From NCBI GenBank assembly GCA_029207755.1, contig JARCOQ010000112.1:124001-188000 (forward strand): DNA of 64,000 nucleotides, read 5' to 3'. Origin of the DNA: Chamaea fasciata (Eukaryota; Chordata; Aves; Passeriformes; Sylviidae). This document shows positions 12,285 to 22,665 of this stretch, piece after piece. The notes under the pieces were generated by a model that was not told the DNA's origin, did no database searches, and saw only the letters and a program-made list of their open reading frames with translations. The stretch's first letter is position 1. Every line of letters starts with the position of its first letter. Made by a program: the position numbers and the translations under genes.

Positions 12285-13025
12285 GAGGTTTGTGCAATCA
12301 CGGCCTCCAGTTATCTGCTTTAATTAGTCCCTTGAGAGGCTTTGTCAGTAATGACACTCAGTGCACTCATTAATGCTTCAAAGCACTTCAGGTTTTTAAA
12401 GGTACTTGATGCTTCCCTTTTAAAACTGACTTTGTGAAAGGTTTGTGCCATTGTTGCCCAAATTATCTACTGTAACAAGTCCTTTGAGATTCTCAATCAG
12501 TAAAAGCACTCAGTGGGGCTCATCAGTAATTCCGGCTACTCAAGGTTTATTCAAGGACTTTTTTTTGACACTGAGTCTGAGAGGTTTGTGCACTCGTGGC
12601 CTCCAATTATTTGCTCTAATCAGTCCCTTGAGATTTTTACTCAGTAACAACACTCGGTGGAGCTCATTCATGCTTCAAGGTAATCGGGGTCATTTAAGCA
12701 CTTCTTTTTGCCACTGAGTCTCTGAGAGGTTTGTGCAATCATGGCCCCAATTATCTGCTTTAAGGAGTCCCTTGAGAGCTGTGCATTGACACTCAGTGGG
12801 GCTCATTCATGCTTTGAGATACTCAGGGTGTTTAAGGTACTTTGGGTTTTTCCTTCCCACACTGAGTCTCTGAGAGGTTTTGGTGCAATCCTGGCCTCCA
12901 ATTCTCTCCTCCAAGGACTCCATGAGGAACCTGTGTTGGGGATGGACCTCAGGGTGACCCTTTAATGCTTCCAGACACTTTGGGTTTTTCCTCTGACTCT
13001 GACTCCTGGAAAGGTTTGTGCAATC
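12285..13025. repeat. ~145-bp tandem repeat array, about six units (copy 1)
   Basis: The phrase 'gaggtttgtgcaatc' or a close variant recurs at about 12285, 12436, 12581, 12726, 12874 and 13009. Each is followed by 'ctccaattatctgct', 'agtcccttgaga' and 'cactcagtggggctcat'. A partial unit may precede it at 12170-12280. Units are about 75-85 percent alike by eye. No coding capacity is evident. Confidence 0.85.
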
Positions 13026-13116
13026 TCTTCTCAGGCCCTGAGGTTCCAGGGCTCAGCACCAAATGCATCACTGGGCTCATTAGGAGAAAGCAAGTCCTGA
13101 CAAACCACGGCTGTGC

Positions 13117-13600
13117 CTTGATTTCCTTCTGGCCTGGTGCAGTTCCTTAGGAAGTCTTTTCTCCTAGAGTTATGGAGAAATAGTTCAAAGAGCGTCGAAG
13201 GAATCAACACTCTTCTTTTCAAAGGGGGTATTTTTCTCTTGAGAGCAGAGGTCATTGCAGCATTCAAGTGACTGATACTGATCCAGGGTCTCTCCTAAGG
13301 AAGTCTGGCCTGGTCAGAGGAGCTGTGCCTTGAGGTCTGATCCACTTTGGACAACCATGCTCCACATTCCCTAACCCCATCCTGCCTCTCCTCACTCACC
13401 TGGGACCTGCTTTGCTCAGAGAACTGGGTTCACTCAGACAAAGAGAGGTTTTCTTCCTTTCTTAGCAATCAAAAACTCCTAAGTTCCAAACAATCTCCTC
13501 AATTTGTGGCAAGCCCAAGGTGTCACCAAGGAGGTTCCCCTTCCCCAAGGCAGAACCATGCAAGGAATGTTTTAGACACCAACGAAGATGTACGATAAAC
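13117..13600 (+). repeat. Block shared with 941-2055 (empty LTR site)
   Basis: This non-coding stretch also occurs diverged at 941-2055 and near-identically at 46670-47153. Its site near 13494-13500 is the unoccupied counterpart of the solo LTR insertion. Confidence 0.85.
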
Positions 13601-14169
13601 AAAAATTTAGAGTCGGCTGGAGGCAGAATTAGAGCAACTCCTCAAGGACAGACAAGCTTTGAACTCCTTGCAAGTCAAAGCTCCAGGTGGGTTGTTGGGA
13701 GGTGTGTGAGTGAGGCAAGAGTGAGGGCAAGGGAAATGCAGAGAGCCCTGGAAGTGCTTCTGTGCACACAGGCTGTGGGGAAGGGCGCTGCAGCCCAGGC
13801 CTGGGCCAGGAGGGAGGCTGGATCATCATCCCAAGCTGCCCGGGGCCATGGCAAGGGGCTGTGGCCACGGACACTGGCCTGAGCCCAGTGCCTGGGCCCC
13901 TTGCCCAGGGCTGGTGTCAGTGGCCAGAGCCAGAGGGGATCCCTTGCTGGGGGCTGTGCCATGGCCACCTGCCCTGTGCCGCGCTGGCTGCTCAGGCGCC
14001 GCGGAACCAGCAGCAAACGCCGCTGCCAGGGCCAAAGGCAGCTCAGCCAGGCAGAAAGGGGCAGTGCTGGGCACTGGTTCCATGGCAGCCCTCACTGGGA
14101 CAGCACACCTGGGTCACCTGTCCCGGCAACTGCCACGGAAACCTGGCTCATTGGGAATGCAATGGTGGA

Positions 14170-14425
14170 CAAAGGTTTTAGGAGGGCCTGTCCCAATAGG
14201 ACAAAGGGTGCTGGTTTTAAACTGAAGGAAGGGAGGTTCAGATGCGGAGAGATAAGGAAGAAATTTCTGAGGATGAGGCTGGTGATCCACCAGGACAGGC
14301 TTTCCCAGAGAGCTGGTCAATGCCCCCTCCCTGGAAACATTCAGGTCCAGCTGGGACAGGGCTCTGAAAAACCTGATCCGGTGAAAGATGTCCCTGCTCA
14401 TCGCAGGCGTTTGGATGAGATGAGC
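14170..14425 (+). mobile_element. CR1 LINE 3' end fragment (copy 1)
   Basis: The order 'gataaggaagaaatt', 'gagagctggtcaatgcccc', 'ccctggaaacattca', 'ggacagggctctg', 'aacctgatc' and 'gatgtccctgctcatcgcagg' is the well-known 3' untranslated end of avian CR1 retrotransposons. There is no reverse transcriptase part, so it is a typical 5'-truncated insertion. A 391-codon open frame (13901-15076) runs straight through it and is therefore not taken as a gene. Confidence 0.85.
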
Positions 14426-15469
14426 ACTGCAGAGCTCTTCCCATCCCAACCATTCCAGGATTGCATGGGGAGAAGGGGCTGCTGGCTGGACTCCATCCAC
14501 TCCCTTGACTCCTCCTTGTCTCTGCTGGAGCCCACATCCAGCAGCCAAAGCCAGCCCCTTCTCTGGCCTTTCCCCCCCTGCCCCAGGGGCTGCCAGAGCC
14601 AGGGAGGCACAGGTGACCTTGAGGCTTTGCAGGGCTCAGGCACAGCGGCTGTGCCAGAGTCAGGGCTGAGGTGTCACTCTGCGGGCTGGGGCAGAGCCCA
14701 GGCAGAAATGAGCCCTGAAGCAGCAGCTGTGCAGTGGGGGCCAGCAGGCCGGGCTGCCAAGGGAGGCTTCTGGCCATGGCCTGGAAGCAGCTGCTGCTGC
14801 CAAGGTGCCTTTGGTGCCTCAGGCTCTCCCTGGCACAGCTCCCAGCACGGCACTCTGCACTTGTGCCCGAGCCCTTCGTTGTGTTGGCTTGGCCTGGGGC
14901 TTTTCCTGCAGCGGGACCTGCCCTGGTCATGGCACAGGAAAGGCAGTTCCTCATGGAGCAGGAGGCTCTGCCTGGAATGGGCTCAAACAAGTCCAACAAG
15001 GCCCTGTTTACTTCAAAATTGCTTCCTAGAGCACTATATTCTATATAATTGTTACAGCTCCTATACTGTGGAGTAAATAACTCTCTTTTTTCTATTTGCT
15101 CTGTTGTGTAAATAAATCTTTCTGTCTAATCCTGATCAGAATCAATCATAGCTGCATTTATGGAAATATATCTGGTATTGAATCGGTAATCCTGGGGGAC
15201 AAATTGCATTGCAGTTCAATTCCACCTGTCCAGTCTTTTATACGTAAACCTTTGACAAAGTCTGGGACTAGGATTGGATCCAGCCACTCCCAGTCTCCTC
15301 ACTTAGATGGAATTTGAAAAGTCAGGCATCCTGGAGGGGTTTGAGGATCCATGGTGTCTGTTGGGTGTCATTTCTCCACCTCATGACTCAGCAGGAGTTT
15401 CTCCAGTGAAGAAATGAAGCTTTTGCCTGAAGCTCCCACTCTGCCCATGACAGGAAGCTGTCAGAGTCT
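14426..15469. other. No gene recognised between CR1 end and ERV LTR
   Basis: A GC-rich stretch (14430-14990) is followed by an AT-rich one (15000-15330) with 'aataaatctttctg' near 15110, which resembles an LTR R-U5 end but has no identifiable partner. The LTR of the ERV may begin as early as 15355. Confidence 0.4.
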
Positions 15470-16083
15470 GTCCAAGGATGTGATATGCCTCACGACTGTC
15501 TCCAATGATTGAGGACTGAGACCCCAGGCTCTGAAAGGAGCCCCTGGCCTGGCTGAGGTGGAACGCTTGCCAAGTCTCGGAGGACTGGTATGCATCTCCA
15601 TGAGAGCGGAGTGCAAGAACAATGGAACTGGTCACAGTGGACTGAGCCAAGGCTGCCTGTCCAAACTGGTCTGTCCGTACTGGAGGTACGGTTTGCAGCT
15701 TGTTCCTGAGCACTCAGCCTTTACACAGCTGGTTCCCGCTTTGGCTCTGTGCCCCTTGCTTTGCTTCCCGCTTTGACCAACCTATAAAACCTCCGGAGAC
15801 CCCCGCTCACTTTTGTGATCACCCCACTGGAGAAGATCGCGTCTATAGGCATCGTTAGGCGTCGAAGACTCGACCCTCCACGTTCATAGCTATAATCCCC
15901 TTCCCCTCTTTCTCTCTCTTTCCTACTATTTTTTATTTCTCTCCCCACTATGGCATTTGTTGGCACTAAATAAAGGTGCATTTTTGATGGAGTAAACTGA
16001 GTTGTTCCCTGCTGTGTCTTTTGCGCTCTGAGATCCCTAAAACAAACCATCAGGTTCCCTGCATATATTTGTGGACCCTGACA
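15470..16083 (+). mobile_element. 5' LTR of endogenous retrovirus (copy 1)
   Basis: A TATAAAA box (15783-15789), an AATAAA signal (15969-15974) about 190 bp later, and the position just upstream of a primer-binding-like site and gag identify an LTR. The 3' end is placed at the CA of 'ctgaca' (16083). The 5' boundary is uncertain, between about 15355 and 15470. No second LTR follows env, so LTR-LTR divergence cannot be used for dating. The last 33 bases (16051-16083) differ strongly from the otherwise near-identical copy 2. Confidence 0.7.
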
Positions 16084-16089
16084 TGAAAT

Positions 16090-16107
16090 GGGCGTCACGG
16101 TCAGGAT
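16090..16107 (+). other. Probable primer binding site (copy 1)
   Basis: The sequence six bases after the LTR end reads GGGCGTCACGGTCAGGAT here and TGGCGTCACGGACAGGAT in copy 2 (49644), so copy 1 has lost the initial T of the TGG that pairs with tRNA CCA. The priming tRNA was not identified. Confidence 0.5.
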
Positions 16108-16510
16108 CTTGATGGACAGAGGGGTTGCGGGTTTTGTATAGCTTGTAACAGGGGAAGGACCCTCGTCTCAGCCGCACCTAGCACGCCACTTGGGTGAGCG
16201 CTGTTAGAAAGCAAGGGGGGCCAGGGAAAATTCCCGCACACTGTACACACCCAGGCATATAGCACTCCCTGTCATCAGGATTTCACAAAAGGATCTCATT
16301 GTGCAAAAGATGGGACTGTAGTTAGTTTTTGTGTGTTTTGGGCTGCTTGGTGTAGTTGAGGAGACAACTCTTTGGAACTAAGGTGAACCTCCCAGGCAGT
16401 TTTGGTCTCCTCGCCCATTCCAGGGAAGCAAAGGGAAACACAGTTTTAGCTGTGCCTTTGGTGTAACTTGAAGCGTACCTCCCTGAGAGTGGTTTTGGTC
16501 CCTGCACAAA

Positions 16511-18084
16511 ATGAGTGAAAAAGATAAGAATGCATTTTATGCTTTGCTAGCCAAACATGGTGCTAGACCTTCTCCAGACGGAGAAAGGTGGGCACAGAAT
16601 AATTGGTTCAACTTTGAAAAGATTGTAGATAGAATATATTCTTTGCAACATGATGCTAGATACAAACTGGGCAGAAATAAAACCATTCTTTGCTCAGTTT
16701 TGGGGGCCTGTCTTTCGGCAGCCATAGAAACCCGTTTTGAACGGGTAAGTGAAGAAAAAGCAGTCATAGAATCCCTGCAGAATTTGGTAGAAGCTTTGCA
16801 AAAACAATTAGAACAGGAAAGAAATCAGAATTATTTGCTGCAGATTTCTCTTGCAGAAGAGCGAAGCAAAAATTTAAAATCTGCAGATTTACCCACAGAA
16901 ATAGAAGGAAAGGAGACATACAAAATGAAACAAATATACCCTCAGAAAGAATTAGTACACATGCAAAATTGTGGGGAGCACTGTTATTCCAACTTGAGAC
17001 CTCTCATTAAAACCGAATATAATTATATAAATGAAGAGGATCATGATCCCCACATAACCACCAAAGAAATACCATACACAGCCACTGAATTAGCTAAATT
17101 AAAGAAAGAATACTCCCGCCTCTCTAGTGAATCGGAGATGGAGTATGTTTTCAGAGTTTCCCTCACAGGGGGCGACCAAATTAAATTAAGTGAACAGGAA
17201 GCAAGTGGCTACTGGGGACATGGAGTTTTCTTAACAACAGGAAACACACATGCTCCATGCTCCCTGACACAGTGTGCAGCTCACTGGGCAGGGGGGTTAA
17301 ACCCCCTAGAGACGGGCGACCCTCTGGCAAGAGTCGGCACCTCAGACCAACTCCTAGAAAACATACACAAAGCTGCATGCTTGCAAATGATACAGGAAAG
17401 AAAATTAATCTCTGGCTATGAGTCGCCAATGCAACAGCCTGTCAAACCTGAGATTATGACCCCCTTCATTCGAGGTTTGCCAGAGTCTCTTAAACCAACA
17501 GCAATTTTTCTTCAAAAAACAATAGCATCTATCTCCTCGGTAGATAGACTTGAAAGATTTCTCGGACACACAAGAGATCAAACTGGTTCCACTGACTCCA
17601 CTGACTCCTCACCTTTTACAACTCCTAGCACACAATCTAACAGCAGTTATAAACTTTGGACATGGAGTGAGGTAGCAGAGGAGTTAGTAAATTACAGTAG
17701 AAAATATGGACCAGTGAAGTACTCAGAGGACAAACCAGAAAACCCAGAGGAGTCAGGCACATTGCTTCTCCTAATGAAAAACCAGAAAAGGGAAAACAAA
17801 TTTCCAGACGGCAGCAGCTGTGGTTGCTAGGGCTGAAAAGGGGAGTTCCACGAGAAGTAATGGATAAATTGCCGTATGATAAATTGGCTAAAATAATTTC
17901 CAATTGGCCCTGTCCCAAACCTATTGTGTGGGAATCATCCAACCAACAACCCAGTGCACCTCCTCTTCCACAAGCCTTGGGCAACCAGCCACAACATTCC
18001 CCAACACAGGTTTTAAGCAATGAGACACAGCATGCTCTCTCCCCGCTTCAGGGAAGTGAAACACACCAACCTCCTTTAAACTAG
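16511..18084 (+). pseudogene. gag: ERV gag (copy 1), one frameshift
   Basis: The gag frame opens at the ATG at 16511, with a glutamine/glutamate-rich coiled-coil stretch around residues 85-125 and a capsid-like region further on. It has lost one A in a run near 17741 compared with copy 2. The frame therefore continues from about 17742 in another phase and ends at the TAG at 18082-18084. No CCHC zinc knuckle is seen in the C-terminal part, which is proline/glutamine-rich; most orthoretroviral Gags have one or two knuckles. The total span fits a Gag of about 520 residues. The gag-pol junction carries a frameshift signal. Confidence 0.8.
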
Positions 18085-18145
18085 AAACTCCGTTTCTCGA
18101 TAGTGAGCGAAGAAACGGAGACTGGATGTTTTTGAGGAAGCTCAC
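18075..18145 (+). promoter_or_regulatory. -1 ribosomal frameshift signal with H-type pseudoknot
   Basis: The heptamer TTTAAAC (18075-18081) sits as T-TTA-AAC in the gag phase, directly before the gag stop TAG. After 6 bases a perfect 10-bp stem follows (18088-18097 with 18111-18120). Loop bases 18103-18108 (GTGAGC) are complementary to 18140-18145 (GCTCAC), making stem 2. A slip of -1 moves gag into the pol frame, which is open from 18084 onward. Heptamer, spacer, stem and pairing all match the known architecture of retroviral frameshift sites. Activity in this dead copy is not implied. Confidence 0.85.
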
Positions 18146-21100
18146 AAAGGACCCGAGAACAGGGGACATATTGATTACAGCAATAGTTGGCCCCAAACAA
18201 ATATTAATAACTTTTGTTGTGGACACAGGGGCCCAAATCAGTGCATTGAAAATCACACACGCCCAAAAGTGTGGGCTTGTTCCCAGCAAAAAACCATGTT
18301 GTGTTTTAAATGCCCTAGGAACTACAGAGTCTATGAGTATCGCTCTAGTAAAACTCACACTGCCCGGAGAAGACAACCCAATAGCTGTCCAAATGGTCAT
18401 CGGAAACATTCCTGACAGTTTGTTAGGGATGGATATACTTGCTGGGAGACAATGGGAAGACTCAGAAGGCTTTCTCTGGTCTTTCGGAGCTCCCAGCCTT
18501 AACATCAGGCTGCTACAAACAGCTCCTTCCCTACCGTTCAGCAAAATCCCTTCTGTGAAACAATATCCTTTACCCTCTGGTGCTAAAGATGGCATCAAGC
18601 CAGTCATTCAGGAATTGAAAGATCAAGGAGTAATTGTTAACACTCACAGCCCTTTTAACTCACCAATCTGGCCAGTTAAAAAACCCAATGGAAAGTGGAG
18701 ACTGACAGTTGATTACAGACGGCTTAATGCCAACACAGACCCTCTTACAGCAGCGGTCCCAAATACAGCTGAATTAATAATATCAATTCAGGAGAAAGCT
18801 CACTCTATTACGGCAACAATAGATGTTAAAGACATGTTTTTCATGATACCCATACAACAAGAAGATATGGACCGTTTTGCCTTTACATGGGAGGGACAGC
18901 AATATACCTTCACACGTCTACCCCAAGGGTACCGACACTCGCCCACTTTAGCCCACCATGCTTTAGCCCAAGAATTAGAAGAACTATCTAAACCTGACAC
19001 TGTAGCTGTTTACCAATCCATAGATGATATTTTAGTGGGAGGGGAAGAAAGAGAAGTAGTGGAGGATGTTCAACAGAAAATAATTTCCCACTTAGAAAGC
19101 CTTGGTTTGCAGACCCCCTCAGAAAAAATACAAAAACCTTCTCAAGAAGTGAAATTTTGAGGCATCTGGTGGAAAGGAGGTATGACATGCATCCCACCAG
19201 ACACCCTAACTTCTTTAGATCAAATCAAGATGCCTGAATCTAGAAAAGAACTCCAACAAGCTCTAGGACTATTGGTATTTTGGAGAAAACACATTCCAGA
19301 TTTTTCAATTATTGCCAGACCTCTTGATGATTTGTTGAGAAAGGGAGTAAAATGGGACTGGAGCCCTTCTCAGGAAGAAGCATTACAATTGTTGATTTTT
19401 GAAGCCACAGCTCATCAGGCCCTAGGCCCTATCCACCCAGCAGATCCTTTTCAGGTAGAATGGGGATTTGCTACCTCAGGATTGTCAGTACATATATGGC
19501 AAAGGGGTCCTGAAGGCCCAATCAGACCTGTTAGCTTCTACTCCCGTGGCTTGAAAGATGCTGAAAAAAGATTTACAACTTGGGAGAAAGGCTTATTTGT
19601 TGTTACCCAAGCTCTCATAGAAGTAGAAAAGATCACAAGAAAACAACCAATTGTGTTGAGAGGTCCCTTTAGAGTCATTAAAATAGTGATCACAGGGACT
19701 CCACCTCCTGAAGGGGTAGCACAACGAGCCTCAGTAAGGAAATGGTATGCACAAATAGAGCATTCTAATAACATCTTTTCAATTACTGAAGGCGCTGTGA
19801 AAAATTTACCAATACAAGACACAGAGAATCTGAACAGCAGCCAAGACAAACCTGCCTCAGTTCTTAAAATAGCCCCTCCCTTCTCCCCTGAGCAAACAGC
19901 ACATTCATGGTTTACTGAGGCCTCAGCTAAGCGTGAAGGAAAAGTGTGGAAATACAGAGCTGTAGCTTTGCACACTTCTTCTGCAGAGCGGATCATTACA
20001 GAAGGGGAAGGCAGTGCCCAAATTGGGGAACTTAGAGCTGTTTGGAGTGTTTTCCAGAGGGAGGCACAAAACACCTCTCTTGTCTGTATTTACACTGACT
20101 CCTATGCTGTATATAAGGGCTGCACTGAATGGCTGTCTTTCTGGCAACAGAATGATTGGGATGTTAACAGAATTCCAGTGTGGCAGAAAGAAAAGTGGCA
20201 AGAAATTTTACAAATTGCAAGTCAAGGGAATTTTGCTGTAGGGTGGGTAGCCTCTCACCAGACAGATGATAATCCAGCAGGAGAATGGAATAACAGAGCT
20301 GATGAATTAGCAAAATTAAGTCCTCTGAAAAAGGATGAAATTACTGAAGATTGGGAGCACTTATTAGAATGGCTGCATGTAAAACGACAACACACAGGTA
20401 CAAAAGATTTATACAAGGAAGCTCATGCCCGGGCTTGGCCCGTTACCAGAGAAATGTGTAACACCTGCATTTCAGCCCGTGAGCAGCGTCGCAAACGGCT
20501 AGAAAGACATCCTTTGGAGGATGACCCACTACACTTGAGGACAGGTAAAGGCTTATGGGATGCATGGCAGGTAGATTACATGGGTCCCTTTAAGCAATCA
20601 GGAGGTAAACATTTTGTGTTAGTGGGGGTTGAGATTACATCTGGATTAGTTCAGGCCGAGGCATTTAAAAGGGCTACAGGGGAAAACACTGTTAAAGCAT
20701 TGCAGATATGGTTCGGGACTTTCCCAAAACCACAGGAAATTCAATCTGATAATGGGTCACACTTTACTGCTAAAGTAGTACAGGAATGGGCAAAAGGTGA
20801 AGGGATAAAATGGACTTTTCACACTCCCTATTACCCTCAAGCTAACGGAATTGTAGAAAGGACTAATGGTCTTTTAAGACGACTTCTGAAACCACAAGAG
20901 GGAGGCTGGGATGGCCGGTTGCATAAAGCTGTGCAAAGTGAAAATGAAAGATGGGGGGTAAATGGGTGCGCCAAAATTACTGCTTTTTGCCCAAATCCTC
21001 TGAGCTTAATCTCCTCACAAAGAGGACCAAATGATCCCGAAAATCCAGTTCATGACCCGGGACACCCTGTTTTGGTAGACCTCCCTACGGTGGGAGAAGT

Positions 21101-21206
21101 ACCACTTGTGTTGAAAACTTCTCTGAATAAAGTTGCGTGGATAGCATCTGATGCCTTAGGAAAAGAACATCGGATAAATACCCGCTGGATAATTCCATCA
21201 TTTTAA
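18084..21206 (+). pseudogene. pol: ERV pro-pol (copy 1), one in-frame stop
   Basis: One frame encodes, in order, an aspartic protease (VDTGAQ, about 18219-18236), a reverse transcriptase (LPQGY near 18922; S-I-D-D-I-L near 19018 in place of the Y-x-D-D motif), an RNase H with TDSYAV, and an integrase with H-H/CNTC zinc-binding pattern and D-D-E residues (QVDYMG, SDNGSH, GIVERTNG). A TGA at 19158-19160 interrupts it between the RT palm and connection; the frame is otherwise open to the TAA at 21204-21206. Two active-site changes (RT Tyr to Ser, RNase H first Asp to Glu) are shared with copy 2. Pol is expected to be made as a Gag-Pol fusion by frameshifting. The virus family was not settled. 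Confidence 0.85.
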
Positions 21207-21227
21207 TGTTCTGCCCTTAGGTGGCAG

Positions 21228-21252
21228 ATTTTTCTGTGTTTTGCTATTGCAG
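21228..21252 (+). promoter_or_regulatory. Probable env splice acceptor (copy 1)
   Basis: A pyrimidine-rich tract ending in TTGCAG lies 47 bases upstream of the env-like ATG and after the pol stop, the expected place for the acceptor of a spliced env mRNA. The same sequence is kept in copy 2 (54773-54797). Confidence 0.55.
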
Positions 21253-21298
21253 GAGAACTCCGAGGGGACACTTCAAGTGACATGAAAACAAAATAACC

Positions 21299-21619
21299 AT
21301 GTTAACATTATTAATACTTCTCTGTATCCTGCCACACTCCCATGGCCAGGAGCCAGCTGAGTGGCCGTGGTCTGAAGACACTGTTAGATATCCCAGTACT
21401 CAAGAATCACATCCCAGAAGTCGTCACCTGAACCTGGCAACCTCAGGGTATCATGGTGGTCCACGTGAGTGGGGATGGGATAAGAATGAACGGGTTACAA
21501 CTCTAAATGGTACAGTTGGTTTGGGGATATTTTTGTGGGCGGATGTTGGGATCGGGATTGTGTGGGGCTGGGTGGGTGGGATGTGGTTTGATAGTAAATC
21601 AAACTTGGAGAGTTCTTGA
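21299..21619 (+). pseudogene. env: Truncated ERV env-like frame, 106 codons (copy 1)
   Basis: The frame starts with a leucine-rich signal peptide (about residues 1-16) and ends with a glycine/tryptophan-rich hydrophobic segment (about residues 73-96) preceded by an N-G-T sequon. An envelope of normal size would be four to six times longer, so most of the surface and transmembrane subunits are missing and the 3' LTR is absent. The hydrophobic end may be env-derived after an internal deletion or may be read from flanking sequence. The frame is open in both duplication copies, which says little given their near identity. Confidence 0.6.
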
Positions 21620-21654
21620 TCACATGGACTGGGATCACATGGACTGGGATTTCA
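21619..21654. repeat. 17-bp direct repeat at the ERV/minisatellite junction
   Basis: GATCACATGGACTGGGA occurs twice in a row, with a third degenerate version near 21690. It marks the point where ERV sequence ends. Confidence 0.75.
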
Positions 21655-21719
21655 CAGGCTGGACCATCTGGATCAGAACCATAGAAACTGGGATCATCTG
21701 GACCGGGGTGGCGGCCTCG

Positions 21720-22365
21720 GAACGATGCGAACCGAGGCGGTCCCGCCCGGCCCAGGGCAACCTCCCCGTCCCTCCCAGTCCCGCCCGGCGGCGCGGCCAA
21801 AACTCCCCGCAGCGAACGCGGCGGTCCCGGAGCGATCCTGGAGCCGATCCCGGAGCGATTCCGGGTCCGATCCCGGTCCCTGTTTCGGCCTCGGTCTCAG
21901 TCTCGGTCCCGGAGCGCTCCCGGTGCTGATTCCGGTCGCGGTGCCGATCTCGATCCCGGAGCGGTGCCAGTCTCGGTGCCAGTGCCGGTTCCAGTTTCAG
22001 TCCTGGTCTCAGTCTCGGTGTCGGAGCGGTGCCGGTGCCGTTTTTGGTCCCGGAGTGCTCCCAGTGCCAATCGCAGTCCTGGTCCCGGAGCGGTGCCAGT
22101 CTCGGTGCTGGTTCCGGTGCCGGTCTCGGTCTCCATCCCGGAGCGCTCCCGGTCTGGGTTCTGGCCGCAGTCCTTGGAGCAGTCCTGGTGCCGGTGCCGG
22201 TTCCGAAGCGCTCCCGGCGCCGGTCCCAGTGTCGGTGTCAGTCTTGGTTCCGGTACCAGTTCTGGTGCCGGTTTCGGTGTCGGTCCCACAGTGCGGGTCC
22301 CGGAGCGGTGCCGGTCTCGGTTCCGGTGTCGGTCTCGGTCTCGGTGCCGGAGATTTTAGGGTCTT
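21720..22365. repeat. GC-rich minisatellite (CGGTGCCGGTCTCGGTCCCGGAG)
   Basis: Degenerate units built from GGTGCCGGT, CTCGGT and CCCGGAGCGCTCC fill this stretch. They make long open frames in several phases of alternating Val/Pro/Ser or Arg/Ser, which are artefacts. Related arrays lie at 24385-24570 and 55265-55945. Confidence 0.9.
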
Positions 22366-22398
22366 TTGGGTGATTTTAAGCCAAACCGGGCCCTTTTA

Positions 22399-22665
22399 GG
22401 ACCGCGCGTTCCCTTGACCCCGCCCATTCCCCCTCAAAATTCCCGCCGTTTCCTGGACCCCGCCCCTTTCCCCTCCCAGTTCCCGCCCTTTCTCTGACCC
22501 CGCCTCGTTCCATTCGTTCCCCGCCCTTTCATTGGCCACGCCTCTTTTTCCCGTGGGCCCCGCCCATCTGCTGGCGCGTTCCGTCCGGCGCATGCGCAGA
22601 CGACCCAGAGGTGGCTCTCCCGGGCGCCGCCATCGTTGTTCCCGGTCCCCCGAGCCGGCTCCGGC
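22399..22665 (+). promoter_or_regulatory. CpG-rich TATA-less promoter of RAB4-like gene (copy 1)
   Basis: The stretch has at least five CCCCGCCC-type GC boxes, an inverted CCAAT box (ATTGG, 22531-22535), an NRF1 palindrome GCGCATGCGCA (22588-22598) and a YY1-type GCCGCCATC (22626-22634). This combination is typical of housekeeping promoters with initiation near the YY1 site. It immediately precedes a RAB4-like first exon. The core is repeated near-identically at 55995-56255 and partly at 25053-25160. Confidence 0.75.

Noticed and set aside
13901..15076. 391-codon open frame, also present at 47454-48629
   Set aside because: It reads through the 3' untranslated end of a CR1 element and GC-rich sequence without domain resemblance. 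Conservation between the copies reflects recent duplication only.
15000..15330. Possible second LTR upstream of the ERV ('aataaatctttctgtctaatcctgatcag')
   Set aside because: No TATA, no partner LTR and no terminal duplication could be fixed, so only noted as AT-rich sequence.
16090..16107. Assignment of the primer binding site to a specific tRNA
   Set aside because: The 18 bases do not clearly match any tRNA 3' end that I can recall with confidence.
21725..22399. Long frames rich in Val/Pro/Ser or Arg/Ser over the minisatellite (also 55270-55991)
   Set aside because: Generated by the repeat unit in several phases at once; no start context, domain or conservation.
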